DNA of 64,000 nt from Cherax quadricarinatus. Taxonomy: Eukaryota; Arthropoda; Malacostraca; Decapoda; Parastacidae. Location: the NCBI RefSeq assembly GCF_038502225.1, contig NW_027195259.1:107501-171500 (forward strand), in the 5' to 3' direction. Shown here piece by piece: positions 32,555-43,326 of the stretch; positions within the stretch are counted from its first letter, which is position 1; every line of letters starts with the position of its first letter. A model generated the notes under the pieces. That model saw only the letters and a program-made list of their open reading frames with translations. It was not told the origin of the DNA and searched no databases. A program made the position numbers and the translations under genes.

Positions 32555-33640
32555 AATGATCGACACCAGCCGTCTCTCATCAAGGTGAAGTGAAAAAGGA
32601 AATGAATTCAACATCTGCCTTTCCAGGAGTGCACATATATCACAGTTCGTGACACTCTAAACTGTAACATTCCTTCCCATTTTTCGGACTGCAGGCACTG
32701 TACTGAACACCTCCAGGAATCAAGCCTGTTTCCTTGATACCCTTCATAAATATGTTTTTGCTAATATTCCAACAGCACTCCAGACCCTAAAAATCACTTG
32801 TCTCCACTCTGACCTAACATGCTTTTTACACCCTTGCTTCAACCCTTCCTGAGACGACCACTTCGCCTCCTTCCTTCCACCCGGATTAATACGTATTCTT
32901 GGTCATCCTATCTAAATGCCGCTGTATAGTCCTTGTGGCTTAGCGCTTCTTTTTGATTATAATAATAATAATATCTAAATGCCTAAACCATCTTAACCTC
33001 CCTTCACCACTATCAATATACATTTCATAACCTCACACCACCTTCAAATTGTTATGCCTCGATTTCTGTGTACAATATTCACATAATACATTTCTCTCGA
33101 GTGTGATATCTCTTAATCCAGACTCTTCCTCACTACAACATTTAATAGCCATGCCTCCTCTATTTCTTTCTTCAGATGCCTACCTGTTTTCTCTCGTCTA
33201 TTCTATGGTTCACCTCGCCTTCCACAGACCCATTTACCCAAATTCCTTAATACATTCATTACTTTCATTTCTACCTCTTTTCAATCCTATATTCAATCTT
33301 TCACTGTCTAGTTTTATTTTGCTATCATCACCTTGGTCTCTATGTTCATTTTATTTCCTTTACGCCCCTTCCAAAACTCCTTCACCAACCATTGCAATGT
33401 TACCGTAAAGTCTTACAAAATCACTGTGTCATCGGCAAAGAGCAACTGTAACAACTCCCACTTTTAACACTGACAATCATTAATAATTCTACCACTTTTT
33501 AATAGTTCAACACTTTACCCATTATTCTAAGCAGATCTATTCCCTGAAATTCTTACTCTCACTTATCCCATTTTATGTTCTGAAAAAAAAGGAACTGTAC
33601 ATGCATTCGCTCAATAATTATTTACCTTCCATTCTTTCAT
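32555..33640 (-). pseudogene. Decayed RTE-like LINE, RT to 3' end
   Basis: Minus-strand copy related to the elements at 35-38 kb and 54.8 kb. The 3' UTR (32555-32700) and C-terminal codons are recognisable by nucleotide similarity. At 33425-33450 the minus strand reads QLLFADDT, the catalytic motif C. No long frame survives. It contains a 51-bp SINE insertion at 32921-32971. Confidence 0.72.
32921..32971 (+). mobile_element. Short SINE fragment with 12-bp target duplication
   Basis: gctgtatagtccttgtggct, tagcgcttctttttgattat, then an ATA-type tail. It is flanked by tatctaaatgcc at 32909-32920 and 32972-32983. A longer relative lies in reverse at 56628-56800. Confidence 0.85.
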
Positions 33641-34640
33641 GCATATGTTAAATAAATACTCCAACGGAAAAATGAAACCAGTTTCATTAATAAAAATGAA
33701 CAATAATTAACAAGAGATGAATCCCAGTGAGTAATTTAACTAAGCGCTAAACATCAGTAATTAATCATAAAATCATTATCGATATTATTAATTTTAATTT
33801 CCACGAAAAGACAAATCCAGCAACTCGCTAAGGAAAAAGATTAAAAATCTTATTATTCCTTAAAATTAATGTAAAATATTATATGTTGACATTTAAGGAA
33901 TTTAAACTCAGATATTATAGCAATGATAAATTGTAAGCTAAAACAGCCTGAGCCTCAAGATGAGTAAACACAACGTAACATGAATCGTTATAAAACGTGA
34001 AACATTACACTTAATTCATCTGTAGAGTAAGGGTTAGCAGTACGTACAAAATATGAAGACTTAGGAGGCTCAAAAAACCCTACCTTTAGGATTTCAGCAA
34101 GGGAATATAGGGTAGAATGGTGTACAGGCTCTCTGTAAATGTATAGGATAGCCCTTACAACCACCCTATTTCTACACTGTGGAACCAACTTGTGAGGCGT
34201 TCTAAGCAACCCCTAACCACCACTGCAAGGTCCTAGACGGGTAAACTCATGTTTATATAAACTACATGGCGTTTAGACACACCCTCACACACTCAAACAC
34301 ACGCACACGATGTTCATACTCTTGTTGACAGGAACAAGTGTCGAGCTGTTTTCTTGTCTAAAGTAAACAAGAAGAGTGGCAGACTACTAGCCCAAAGCAA
34401 CGTCACAAGACATGACAGTGAAGAACAGTTATTGACAAACGGTAAAACCAATGACGGTATAAGATGCCACAATGTGTCGGCCATCAGGCTTGAAACATAT
34501 AGACAAACGTCATACATATGTCATACGAGTCTAGAAAACAGACGTGTTCACTCTTCTACCAATCACACAACATTGATTAATATGTAATAATTAGTAAATC
34601 AGTAAAAGGAAATGTCCTTCATCCATAATTGATATTTATG
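33641..34640. other. AT-rich unassigned sequence
   Basis: No gene recognised; small open frames only. Confidence 0.5.
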
Positions 34641-34869
34641 TATTCCTTTGTTTCAAACATTTCAGCTTCAGACATTTCAGTCTAATAGTGAACAATTAAA
34701 TACCCAAACATGCATTATTTTAATTATTAACAAATCTAGGCAAAATGGCACATATTCCTGGGCAATATCATCTTATACATCACCATCTGATTTTAACATC
34801 TGTGTCTCAGATGTTTTTATTCCATTATATTCTGCCCACTGTTTCATGCACTTTCCCTATATTAACCTC

Positions 34870-35139
34870 TGCCTCTTCAGTACGCCTCCCAGATGTTATT
34901 TTTCCTCTGTCCAATGAATAAAATCCCTGCCCACCTTTCATCATTATCAATTAAAACTCCTGAGGAGTATTGCGTCCATCTTTCCACTACCTCCTCCTCT
35001 CCATCTAAAATTTTCCATCTTTCGGTTTTAACTGCCAAGTTCATTTGCTTCCCAGTCTTCATAAACTTTTTCATATCTCTCCAAAGCTGTTTCTTATTCT
35101 CAGAAAATTTTGCATATAAAGACTTACCCATTCTCATTA

Positions 35140-35140
<1 letters not shown>
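34870..35140 (-). pseudogene. RTE-like LINE fragment (region between endonuclease and RT)
   Basis: An 86-codon minus-strand frame (SENKKQLWRDMKKFMKTGKQ, ILDGEEEVVERWTQYSSGVL) resembles the linker that precedes the RT in RTE-like ORF2 (LW...INKL, LLN..E...RWREYFEELLN). It belongs to a more distant subfamily than its neighbours. It stops at the (CT)n tract. Assignment is tentative. Confidence 0.5.

Positions 35141-35207
<67 letters not shown>
35141..35207. repeat. (CT)n microsatellite
   Basis: About 65 bp of CT, next to the 3' end of the minus-strand RTE-like element. Confidence 0.96.
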
Positions 35208-35208
<1 letters not shown>

Positions 35209-35215
35209 TCCATTT

Positions 35216-38200
35216 TTTTATTTTCTTTTATTAAGAAATCGGCCTTTTACCACCAAGGGAAGGTGGTCTGAAAAAGAAAAACTTTCACCATCATTCACTC
35301 CATCACTGTCTTGCCAGAGGCGCACATACACTACAGTTATAAAACTGAAAAATTAACACTCCTCTTTCGGTGTGCAGACACTGTACTTCCCATCTCCAGG
35401 ACTCAGCTCCGACCTGCCGGTTTCCCTGAATTCCTTCATAAACATTACCTTGCTCACACTCCAACAGCACAAGCCCTTAAAACCATTTGTCTCCATACCC
35501 TCCTAATACGCTCACGCATGCTTGTTGGAAATCCAAGCCCCTCCAACCTTTCCTAGACTGACCTCTACCCCGCCTTCCCTCCGTTATAGATTTATACACT
35601 CTCGAAGTCATTCTATTTTCTTCCATCCTCTCTACATGTCCTAACCACGTCAACACCACCTCCTAATTTCCAAACTACGAATTCTCTGTAATATATTCAC
35701 ACAACACATTGCCCTCAGACACATCTCCACTGCCTCCAGCCTTCTCCTTGTTGCAACATTCACCACCCATGCTTCACACCCATACAAGAGCGTTGGTATA
35801 ACTATACTCTCATACATTCCCCTCTTTGCTTCCAAGGACAAAGTTCTTTGTCTCCACAGACTCCTCAGTGCACCACTCATCATTTCTATAATTCATCTCA
35901 TCTTTCATACACCCATCTGCTGACACGTCCACTCCTAAATATCTGAATACATTCTCCCTCCTACCTGATATCCATTCTTCCGTTACCTAATTTTTTTTAT
36001 CCTCATCACTTTACTCTTTCCTATATTCACTTTCAATTTTCTTCTTTTTCATACCCCACCAAACTATCAACAATCCTCTGCAACTTCTCTTCAGAATCTC
36101 CCAAAATCATAGTGTCATCAGGAAAGAGCAACTGTGACAACTCCCACTTTGTGTTTGATTCTTTATCTTTTAACCCCACACCTCTTGCCAACACCCGAGC
36201 ATTCACTTCTCTTACAACCCCATCTATAAATATATTGAACAACCATGGTGACATCACACTTTCCTCGTAAAAACTTTTCATTGGTTTTAATAACCTAACT
36301 CCTATTCCATACATTCACAACATCTCCCACATTGATCCCCTATCCACCCTGTCACACACCTTTTCCAAATCCATAAATGCCACAAAAACCTCTTCACCCT
36401 TATCTAAATACTTTTCACCTATATGTTTCACTGTAAAAACTTGGTCTACACACTCTGTGCCCTTCCTAAAGCCTCCTCATTCATGTGCTAACCTACTTTC
36501 CGTCTTACTCTTAATTCTTTCAATAATAACTCTACCATACACTTTACCAGGTATTGCATTCTCTTTTGTCCCCTTTGCCTTTATACAAAGGAACTATGCA
36601 TGCTCTCTACCAGTCTCTAGGTACCTTGTCCTTTACCATACATTTATTAAATAAAAGCACCAACCACTCCAAAACTATATCCTCACCTTTGCTTTACATT
36701 TCTATCTCTATCCCATCAATCCCAGCTGCTTTACCCCCCTTTCATTTTACAAACTGCCTCACGAACTTCCCCCACAGCTGCAACTCGCTCTTCCTCACTC
36801 CTACAAGATGTTATTCCTCCTTGTCTTATAAACGAAATCACAGCTTCCCTATCTTCATCAACATTTAATAATTCCTCAAAATATTCCCTCCATCTTCCTG
36901 ATGCCTCTAACTCTCCATTTAGTAACTCTCCTCTCCTATTTTTAACAAATCCAGTTGTTCCCCAGGCTTCCTCAGCTTATTAATCTTACTCCAAAACTTT
37001 TTCTTATTTTTAACAAAATTTGTTGATAACATCTCACCCACTCTATCACCACTCTCTTAACCTCTCTTTTCCTCTCCATATACTCCTCTCTCCTTGCATC
37101 ACTTCTACTTTGTAAAAACCTCTCATATGCTAACTTTTTCTCTCTTATTACTCTCTTTACTCTCATTCTACCATTCGCTCTTCTTCTCTCCCGCACCCAC
37201 TTTCCTGTCGCCTTAAACTTCTGCTGAACATTCTCACACTACATTCATGAACCTACCCCATAAACCTTCAGCCCCATTACCTATACTCTCAATAGCCCAT
37301 CTATCCTCGAATAGTTGTTTATATCTTACCCTAACTGCCTCCATCTCTAGCTTATAAACCTTCACCTCTCTCTAATCTGCTATTTCCATTTTCCTTGTAT
37401 CCCATCCACCTTTTACTCTCACTGTAGCTACAACTAAAAAGTGATTTGATATATCTGTGGCCCCTCTATAAACATGTACATCTTGAAGTTTTCCCAACAG
37501 TCTTTTATCTACCGATACGTAGTCCAACATACTACTGTCATTACGCCCTGCATCGTATCTTTTATACTTATCCTCTTTTTCTTAAAATATGTATTACCTA
37601 TAACCAAACCCCTTTCTATATAAAGTTCAATCAAAGGTCTCCACTATCATTTACACCTGACACCCCAAACTTACCTACCACACCCTCTAAATGTTTTTCC
37701 TACTTTAGCATTTAGGTCCCCTACCACACTTTCCACTTGGTTCAGAAGTTCCTACACACTCGCTTAATATCTCTCCTCTGCACTCCTCTCTTCTCCAGGT
37801 GCATACACACTTATTATGACCCACTTATCGCATCCAACCATTATTTTAACCCACATAATCCTTGAATTTATACATTTATAATCCCTCTTCTCCTTCCATA
37901 ATTCATCCTTCAACATTATTGCTACCCTTTCCTTAGCTCTCTCTCAGATAATTCTGACTTAATCTCATTTATATCTCCCCACTGAAACTCGCCTACCCTT
38001 TCAGCTTTGTTTCGCTGAGAGCTAGAACATCCATCTTCTTTTCATTCATAACATTAGCAATCATCTCTTTCTTATCATCCGCACAACATCCACGCACATT
38101 CAAGTATTCCAGTTTTATAAAGTCTTTCTTCTTCACTTTTTTAGTATTTTCTACAGGAGAACGGGTTACTAGGCCATCGCTCCCGGCATTTTTAATCGCC

Positions 38201-38240
38201 TCATGCGACACTCATAGCTTACGGAGGAAATATTCTTTTC
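35216..38240 (-). pseudogene. RTE-like LINE, nearly full length, decayed
   Basis: Reading the minus strand from 38240: the endonuclease start (LEYLNVRGCCADDKKEMI, MDVLALSETKLKG); a long decayed endonuclease and linker (REKKLAYERFLQSRSDARRE); the RT, including MSPWLFNIFIDGVVREVNAR and SQLLFPDDTMILGDSEEKLQ, where motif C reads FPDD instead of FADD; LRSLWRQRTLSLEAKRGMYE, PTLLYGCEAWV; and the C-terminal WLGHVERMEENRMTSRVYKS. The 3' UTR ends near 35216 in a short A-rich tail. Many frameshifts and stops. It is the same family as 54822-56625, lying in opposite orientation. Confidence 0.85.
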
Positions 38241-38289
38241 CACTTCCCTATGGAGAATAGATAAAATGAAAAACAAGAACTATTATTTT

Positions 38290-39475
38290 TATATTGTTAA
38301 AACACTTTTCCTCATTTTTCACTCTCTTCAGCTCATCATTCATTCCTCTTCTCCCCCCCCTCCCCCACCCTCACGCACCAGTCTATAACCACAAATTTCT
38401 GCAGCTCTGCATTTTTTTAATTTACCCAATACCACTCCATATTTCGTGTACGTTATCCTACCTCTCTTCCAATTGTTGCTCCCACTGTCTTCGTCCTTTA
38501 TATATCTTCACTTTTCTCTTACCAACTGATGCCAATCTCACACAATTTTACGTTTTTCTTGCTTTTTCTGAAGGTAATCGTAAACGATGGTCTGACATAT
38601 CAGTTGTTTCTTAAAAAAATACCTGCACACCCAGACGACTTCCCGTCAATCTTTATTCTCCAGTATATACTATACCAAACTATTGTCATTAGTGCTATAT
38701 ATTTTTTATATCTATTTTCTTTTCGTTAAAGAAATAATACCTTTACCAAGCATTTTCTATACATGATACAGTTCAAGGGTCCCTTATATCATTTACCCCT
38801 GCAAGTCTAAATTTACCTGCTATGCCCATTACAAAATCTCAGTACAGGAGGCCTGGTCACAGACCGGGCCGCGGGGGCGTTGACCCCCGAAACTCTTTCC
38901 AGGTAAACTCCAGGTAAACAGCATTCAGGTCTCCCATGGCATAAATTCTTTTACACCTGCTTAACACACATTGTCTCACTCAGGGGACAGGAGTGTGTAG
39001 GAGAGTGTACAATACTATAATCAGGAGTGTATTGGACTATAATCAGGAGTGTACAGGGATATAATTCATTTTTCACACCTTTTATTCTAATCCAAATATT
39101 TTCTGAATCTAACACGCATATCCTTATTTTCTTTCCACAGTTGTTCATGTAATATTACTGCCACTCCTTCTTCAGCTCAAGTTCTCTGAGTTACGCCATT
39201 TATTCATTCCCATTAAATTTCTGGAATCCATTATCAGGTTTTTTTTGCTTGGTGTTAGGACATTCGGCTTCATTTCTTTCTTTAAGTAAAACAACCAAAT
39301 TTTTTTATCCTCTGCAATATACACATACAAATAACCCGACTTTATAAATTCCTTCTTTGTTTTATTAGTAACCAATAAAGCAGAATGGGCAACTATTATT
39401 TTTCTCTCAGCATTTTACTCGCCTTCTACAACACGTATTGCTTAGGATTCTAACGCACTTCCCCAAAGAAAATAT
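38290..39475 (-). pseudogene. RTE-like LINE, decayed 5' (endonuclease) part
   Basis: By nucleotide similarity this repeats the 37360-38240 region of the neighbouring element (for example tctgacatatcagttg against tttgatatatctgtgg, and the 5' end tttactcgccttctacaaca against taatcgcctc). No usable frame remains. A SINE tail (38845-38925) sits inside it. Confidence 0.6.
38845..38925 (+). mobile_element. SINE/LINE tail fragment
   Basis: Contains ggcctggtcacagaccgggc, cgttgacccccgaaactc and a doubled tccaggtaaac: the same tail as in the SINE at 12573-12851. The head is absent, so it may come from either the LINE or the SINE. Confidence 0.8.
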
Positions 39476-39654
39476 ATCTTAAAAATTAGGATTCCAGATA
39501 ATAGTTGAAATGTCTAGTGAGAACTCTGCTAACTAGAGTACCTTGCACCTTCCAGCTGTCCTCGGGAAACATCATCCACTTTCCTCAGCAGAATAGGATA
39601 ACAAACGAGATCAACCAGCGAAGTGTTCTTTTACCAATGATATCTTTAGTACAC

Positions 39655-39815
39655 AAATATCGTGCACATAGAAGAGAGGAGCTTCCGACGACGTTTCGGT
39701 TCGATTTTGACCATTTACAAAGCCACACTAAATGGTCCACGTCGTAAGCTCCTTTCTTGTATGTGCGGGTTATTTGTGTATTGTTCCAGTCACGGTATTG
39801 TGCTTTTTTTTTTTT
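39655..39815. repeat. Inverted pair of the gaccgaaacgtcgtc repeat
   Basis: The left half is reversed (cacatagaagagaggagctt, ccgacgacgtttcggttcga). The right half is forward (aaatggtccacgtcgtaagc, gtatgtgcgggttatttgtg, ccagtcacggtattgtg). Same family as 28735-28840. Confidence 0.75.
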
Positions 39816-40189
39816 TATTGATAATCTGTAATGTTTTTCCTTGACCTGCTCTCATTTACATTCAAGGTTTAGCTGCAGCTTCCCATTATAATGTATCATA
39901 ATTTATCTAAATTATCTGTTTCCTTCAGTCTTCATGTATTATAATATAACCTAGTTAACTATTTCGTTAATTTCTCATGTATAATAACTTAACCTAGTTA
40001 ACTATTTCATGCATTCCTCATTAATCATATTTTAGCCTAGTTAACTGTATTTACTTCACCTTATCAAAGACAAGAGCAAATAATGATCACAGCAGAGAAG
40101 TAACTTCAGTTAAGATTGAAGCGTGAATGAGAGGCCAAATAAAAGCATCTCGAGACAAACAACAGAAAAAATGCAAGGATTGTAGCCGA
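39816..40189. other. AT-rich unassigned sequence
   Basis: Contains a loose 50-55 bp repetition with aacctagttaactatttc (39940-40050). No gene. Confidence 0.45.
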
Positions 40190-40450
40190 CCAAAACTTTC
40201 GGTAAAGTCTTTTTTACACCTGTTGCTCCTGTTCACCTGACGGAAAACAAAGTACTTTGGCGTTATATATAGGTTGCATACTTTTTAGTGAATATAAAAA
40301 TAAATATGATTATTATTATTTACAATTATTATACAGTTGTGGACCGCATCCCAGGGAAGAAATTAAATAGAAATATACCATAGTACTTGCCTTTCTTGGG
40401 TTATCCTAGATTTAAAAACCTGAGATGCCACCCTTTTTTCTTCTTCAAAG
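40190..40450 (+). mobile_element. Decayed SINE (group of 12.2 kb, CTTAT-tail type)
   Basis: Fragments of the body (cacctgttgctcctgttcac, gtggaccgcatcccaggga) and the tail (tgcctttcttgggttatcct) appear in the right order, with an AT-rich insertion between them. Confidence 0.6.
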
Positions 40451-40826
40451 ACTGGTACCCCGGACAGTGATGCGGGCTGTTGGGTGTCAACGGGACGGAA
40501 CTAAGGCAATCACAGAGAGAGTAAGTGGAAGGAGTCACGGGGCTCTTCACCTAGATAAATGAACCAAGATATGATTTACCTTATTTGCAGGATCCTTACA
40601 ACCTCTGGCTGGACCCGTCCATGACCAGACTTTCTCTCCAAATTAAATTGATATAATAAACGATTACTTTACAGAGAGTACAACAATGTAAAACATATAT
40701 ACGTGATTGTTAATTGTAAGTCACACGAACAAGAACTTTTATACCAGCTTCAGGCCGTAAGAGTTTACCTTAAAAAAATGCAATTTTTAAGTACTTTATT
40801 TTGAACCGAATCTTTCGTGTGTGTAA

Positions 40827-40912
40827 GATGTTGCATCTCAGAGTGCCATTCGAGGTGCTGTGTCAGCGGGATGTTGCATCTCAGAGTGCCATTCGAGGTG
40901 CTGTGTCAGCGG
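40827..40912. repeat. Exact 43-bp tandem duplication
   Basis: gatgttgcatctcagagtgc ... ctgtgtcagcgg occurs twice in a row (40827-40869 and 40870-40912) without differences. Confidence 0.95.
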
Positions 40913-41845
40913 GATGGTGACAAAACAAGAATTGAATGACGGTGAATGTTTTTCCTCTTTTTCTGGGGCACCCAGTGTGTTGGAAAAATAAACATTGATT
41001 TTAGATGAATAACTGAAGAATGCTTCTTTTCCAATATTCTTATACAATACCGACAAGTTGATAAATTAATCACTTGTGTAATACCTAGGCATTTTTACTT
41101 ATTAAGACCAAGTTACTAACACCGGCTTCCAGATTCGGACAGATTATTACCTCACCTTCCACCGCCTTCTGTGTATAGTTGTACAAAGCTCAGGGACTGA
41201 TTAACTCATTATTTCACTGTGTTAAGTATCAAACACCTTCAAATTCACTCTGTATTCAATTAAGCTAATGGTTAGTGAAACGTGTTAATTATAAAAAGAT
41301 ACACAGGTGTTGCACGTGTGTGTGTCTAATTTCTAGATGTCTCTTTTGATCCATTTCAAAATATTATTCGATAAAAATGATGACATCTTGTAAGCTTAGA
41401 ATCGTTGCTTTCAGATAATTTACTGGAGAAATATTTATCTGATAAGCTTCAAACTTATGCTGTTGACGGGTCTTATTATAAGAATGCCTCACTTACACTT
41501 TCAGATGGGAAAATATTGATTTTCCCATTTTATTAAGCAAAATAGTTTTCATGTAATAATTAGACAATGATTTTCAGATCGGTTTCAAACTCTAAATATT
41601 CTTATATCTTTATTGAAGGCATCTATGTATTAATTTTAGAGCGTATCTGTATCAATTCGTCAATTTATTAGAAAAATATAGAACTGGTCTTTTTAAAAAC
41701 CTTATAATTAGTTGTTTTATCTTACAGGATTATAAGAAGTTTTAAACAGAAAATAACTGCAAAAATGAAAACTTAGGCATACTGAAAACTCACGTTTTCT
41801 GGGTCTTTTTAATTTTCACTCGTTTAATGAGCCTAAACTTAAACC
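40913..41845. other. AT-rich unassigned sequence
   Basis: No gene or recognised repeat. Confidence 0.5.
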
Positions 41846-41850
41846 AGTGA

Positions 41851-42454
41851 TGTGGAGAAATTTTCTCCAGGAGGGGGTATCAGCCCCCTTCAGCCCTTTC
41901 AGCCCCTTCAGCCCCTTTCAGCCCTGAGGGTCCAAGCCCTCTCAGAAGGGGCAAGCGTCTTGTTTACTGCTACAGTGAGTAATTGATCCCAGATGCTATG
42001 CCACGTAGTCAAGTGACCTCTGCTCCTTGCAGCGGTGTTGCAAAGTGTATTTTTATAAGAGACAGTACATCTCTTACTTAGCAGGACAATTAAGGAAAAT
42101 CCTGCTCCCACTTTATTACCATGGTAAAAATAGTGGACATTGCTGTCTATACTTAAGACAGCAAGAATCACTATTTTTACCATGGTAATAAAGTGGGAGC
42201 AGGATTTTCCTTAATTGTCCTGCTAAGTAAGAGATGTACTGTCTCTTATAAAAATACACTTTGCAACACCGCTGCAAGGAGCAGAGGTCACTTGACTACG
42301 TGGCATAGCATCTGGGATCAATTACTCACTGTAGCAGTAAACAAGACGCTCGCCCCTTCTGAGAGGGCTGGGCCCCTCAGGGCTGAAAGGGGCTGAAGGG
42401 GCTGAAAGGGCTGAAAGGGGCTGATACCCCCCTCCTGGAGAAAATTTCTCCACA
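41851..42454. mobile_element. 604-bp near-perfect palindrome, probable fold-back DNA element
   Basis: Starts tgtggagaaattttctcc and ends with its reverse complement, differing only by a few bases and one 1-bp offset over about 290 bp per arm. The 5-bp agtga occurs directly outside both ends (41846-41850 and 42455-42459), as for a target duplication. Each arm contains short repeated ggggctgaa units near the tip. The centre (about 42139-42166) carries smaller nested inverted repeats (tgctgtct/agacagca). There is no transposase; the mirrored open frames of 91 and 67 codons are products of the symmetry. A non-autonomous transposon is the best reading. Confidence 0.82.
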
Positions 42455-42459
42455 AGTGA

Positions 42460-42910
42460 TATATTTTTAATTACTGTGTTTTTATCTAAGATCAACGTTC
42501 TCCAAGACTAATTTTAATTTAACAATGTCTTATAAGATAAACTTCAAATTTACAATCCTGGTGAGCTGTAACCAGGAAGAGATTCATGAAATAATTGGCA
42601 AGTTCAGACGCCCTAGCGTCAGTTTTATATGGACCAATCACGAAATTGGTTTCATGAAATAACTTGGCTAAGCCTCTTCCGTTCGGCTTCAGAATTGCAG
42701 CGTAAGTATTTCCCACTAAGAAGAAGGTTGGTATTGCTAACGGAGTGAATCGATGCCACGTCTCCATCTTAAACCTTCGTTGTAAGGCTAATTAGTCGTA
42801 AGTTAGAACCGAGTCTAAGATTGTAGCTGACACAGTTTACACAGGTCAGTTAGGCTAGAAATGTAAGTGTAAGTAGCTAAGTAGCGTCACTGTCGTTCTC
42901 TATAGACCTA
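42460..42910. other. Unassigned sequence
   Basis: An 82-codon minus-strand frame at 42519-42767 resembles nothing I know. No other feature. Confidence 0.45.
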
Positions 42911-43326
42911 CTATTCAATTCAAATTCAAATTCAAAGTTTATTCTCAATAAGGTTTACAATGCTGAGTTTACAGAATTTGGTTATTGTGTGGTTTGCATG
43001 TAGTAAAATAATAATTACAGAGTGTACCACTAGAACACCTAACATGGCTAGGCATTTCGGGCAGACTTAGATTAAATCTTAAGTTTAAAATATTACAAAA
43101 TTATGAGGTAAGTTGGTATTATGGCTAAGTGACTAAGTACTAGTTTGTGAGTTTAGCAATGTGAATGCTTTTGTTTTGGCACTATACCTAGTTTCAGTAT
43201 TGGAGCATCACAGGCCAACTTATGACTAGTTAAGATTCATTATTTTAAGATTGAGATTGATATTTCTGTTTATGGTCAAATGGGTGAGTGAGTGTAAGTG
43301 TGAACCACCAGGTGGTATTCGTGTAA
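42911..43326 (-). other. 3' UTR and tail of the two-ORF LINE
   Basis: On the minus strand the element ends in gagaataaactttgaatt followed by a few tttgaa-type repeats (42911-42945). A short repeat tail rather than poly(A) is common in CR1- and Jockey-group elements. Confidence 0.75.

Noticed and set aside
33049..33408. 119-codon plus-strand frame rich in Leu, Ser and Pro
   Set aside because: It lies antisense to a decayed RTE-like RT; the same type of shadow appears at 36.5 and 37.4 kb.
41908..42396. Two very similar proteins (91 and 67 codons) on opposite strands
   Set aside because: They are the two arms of the palindrome read outward; symmetry explains the similarity, and no known domain is visible.
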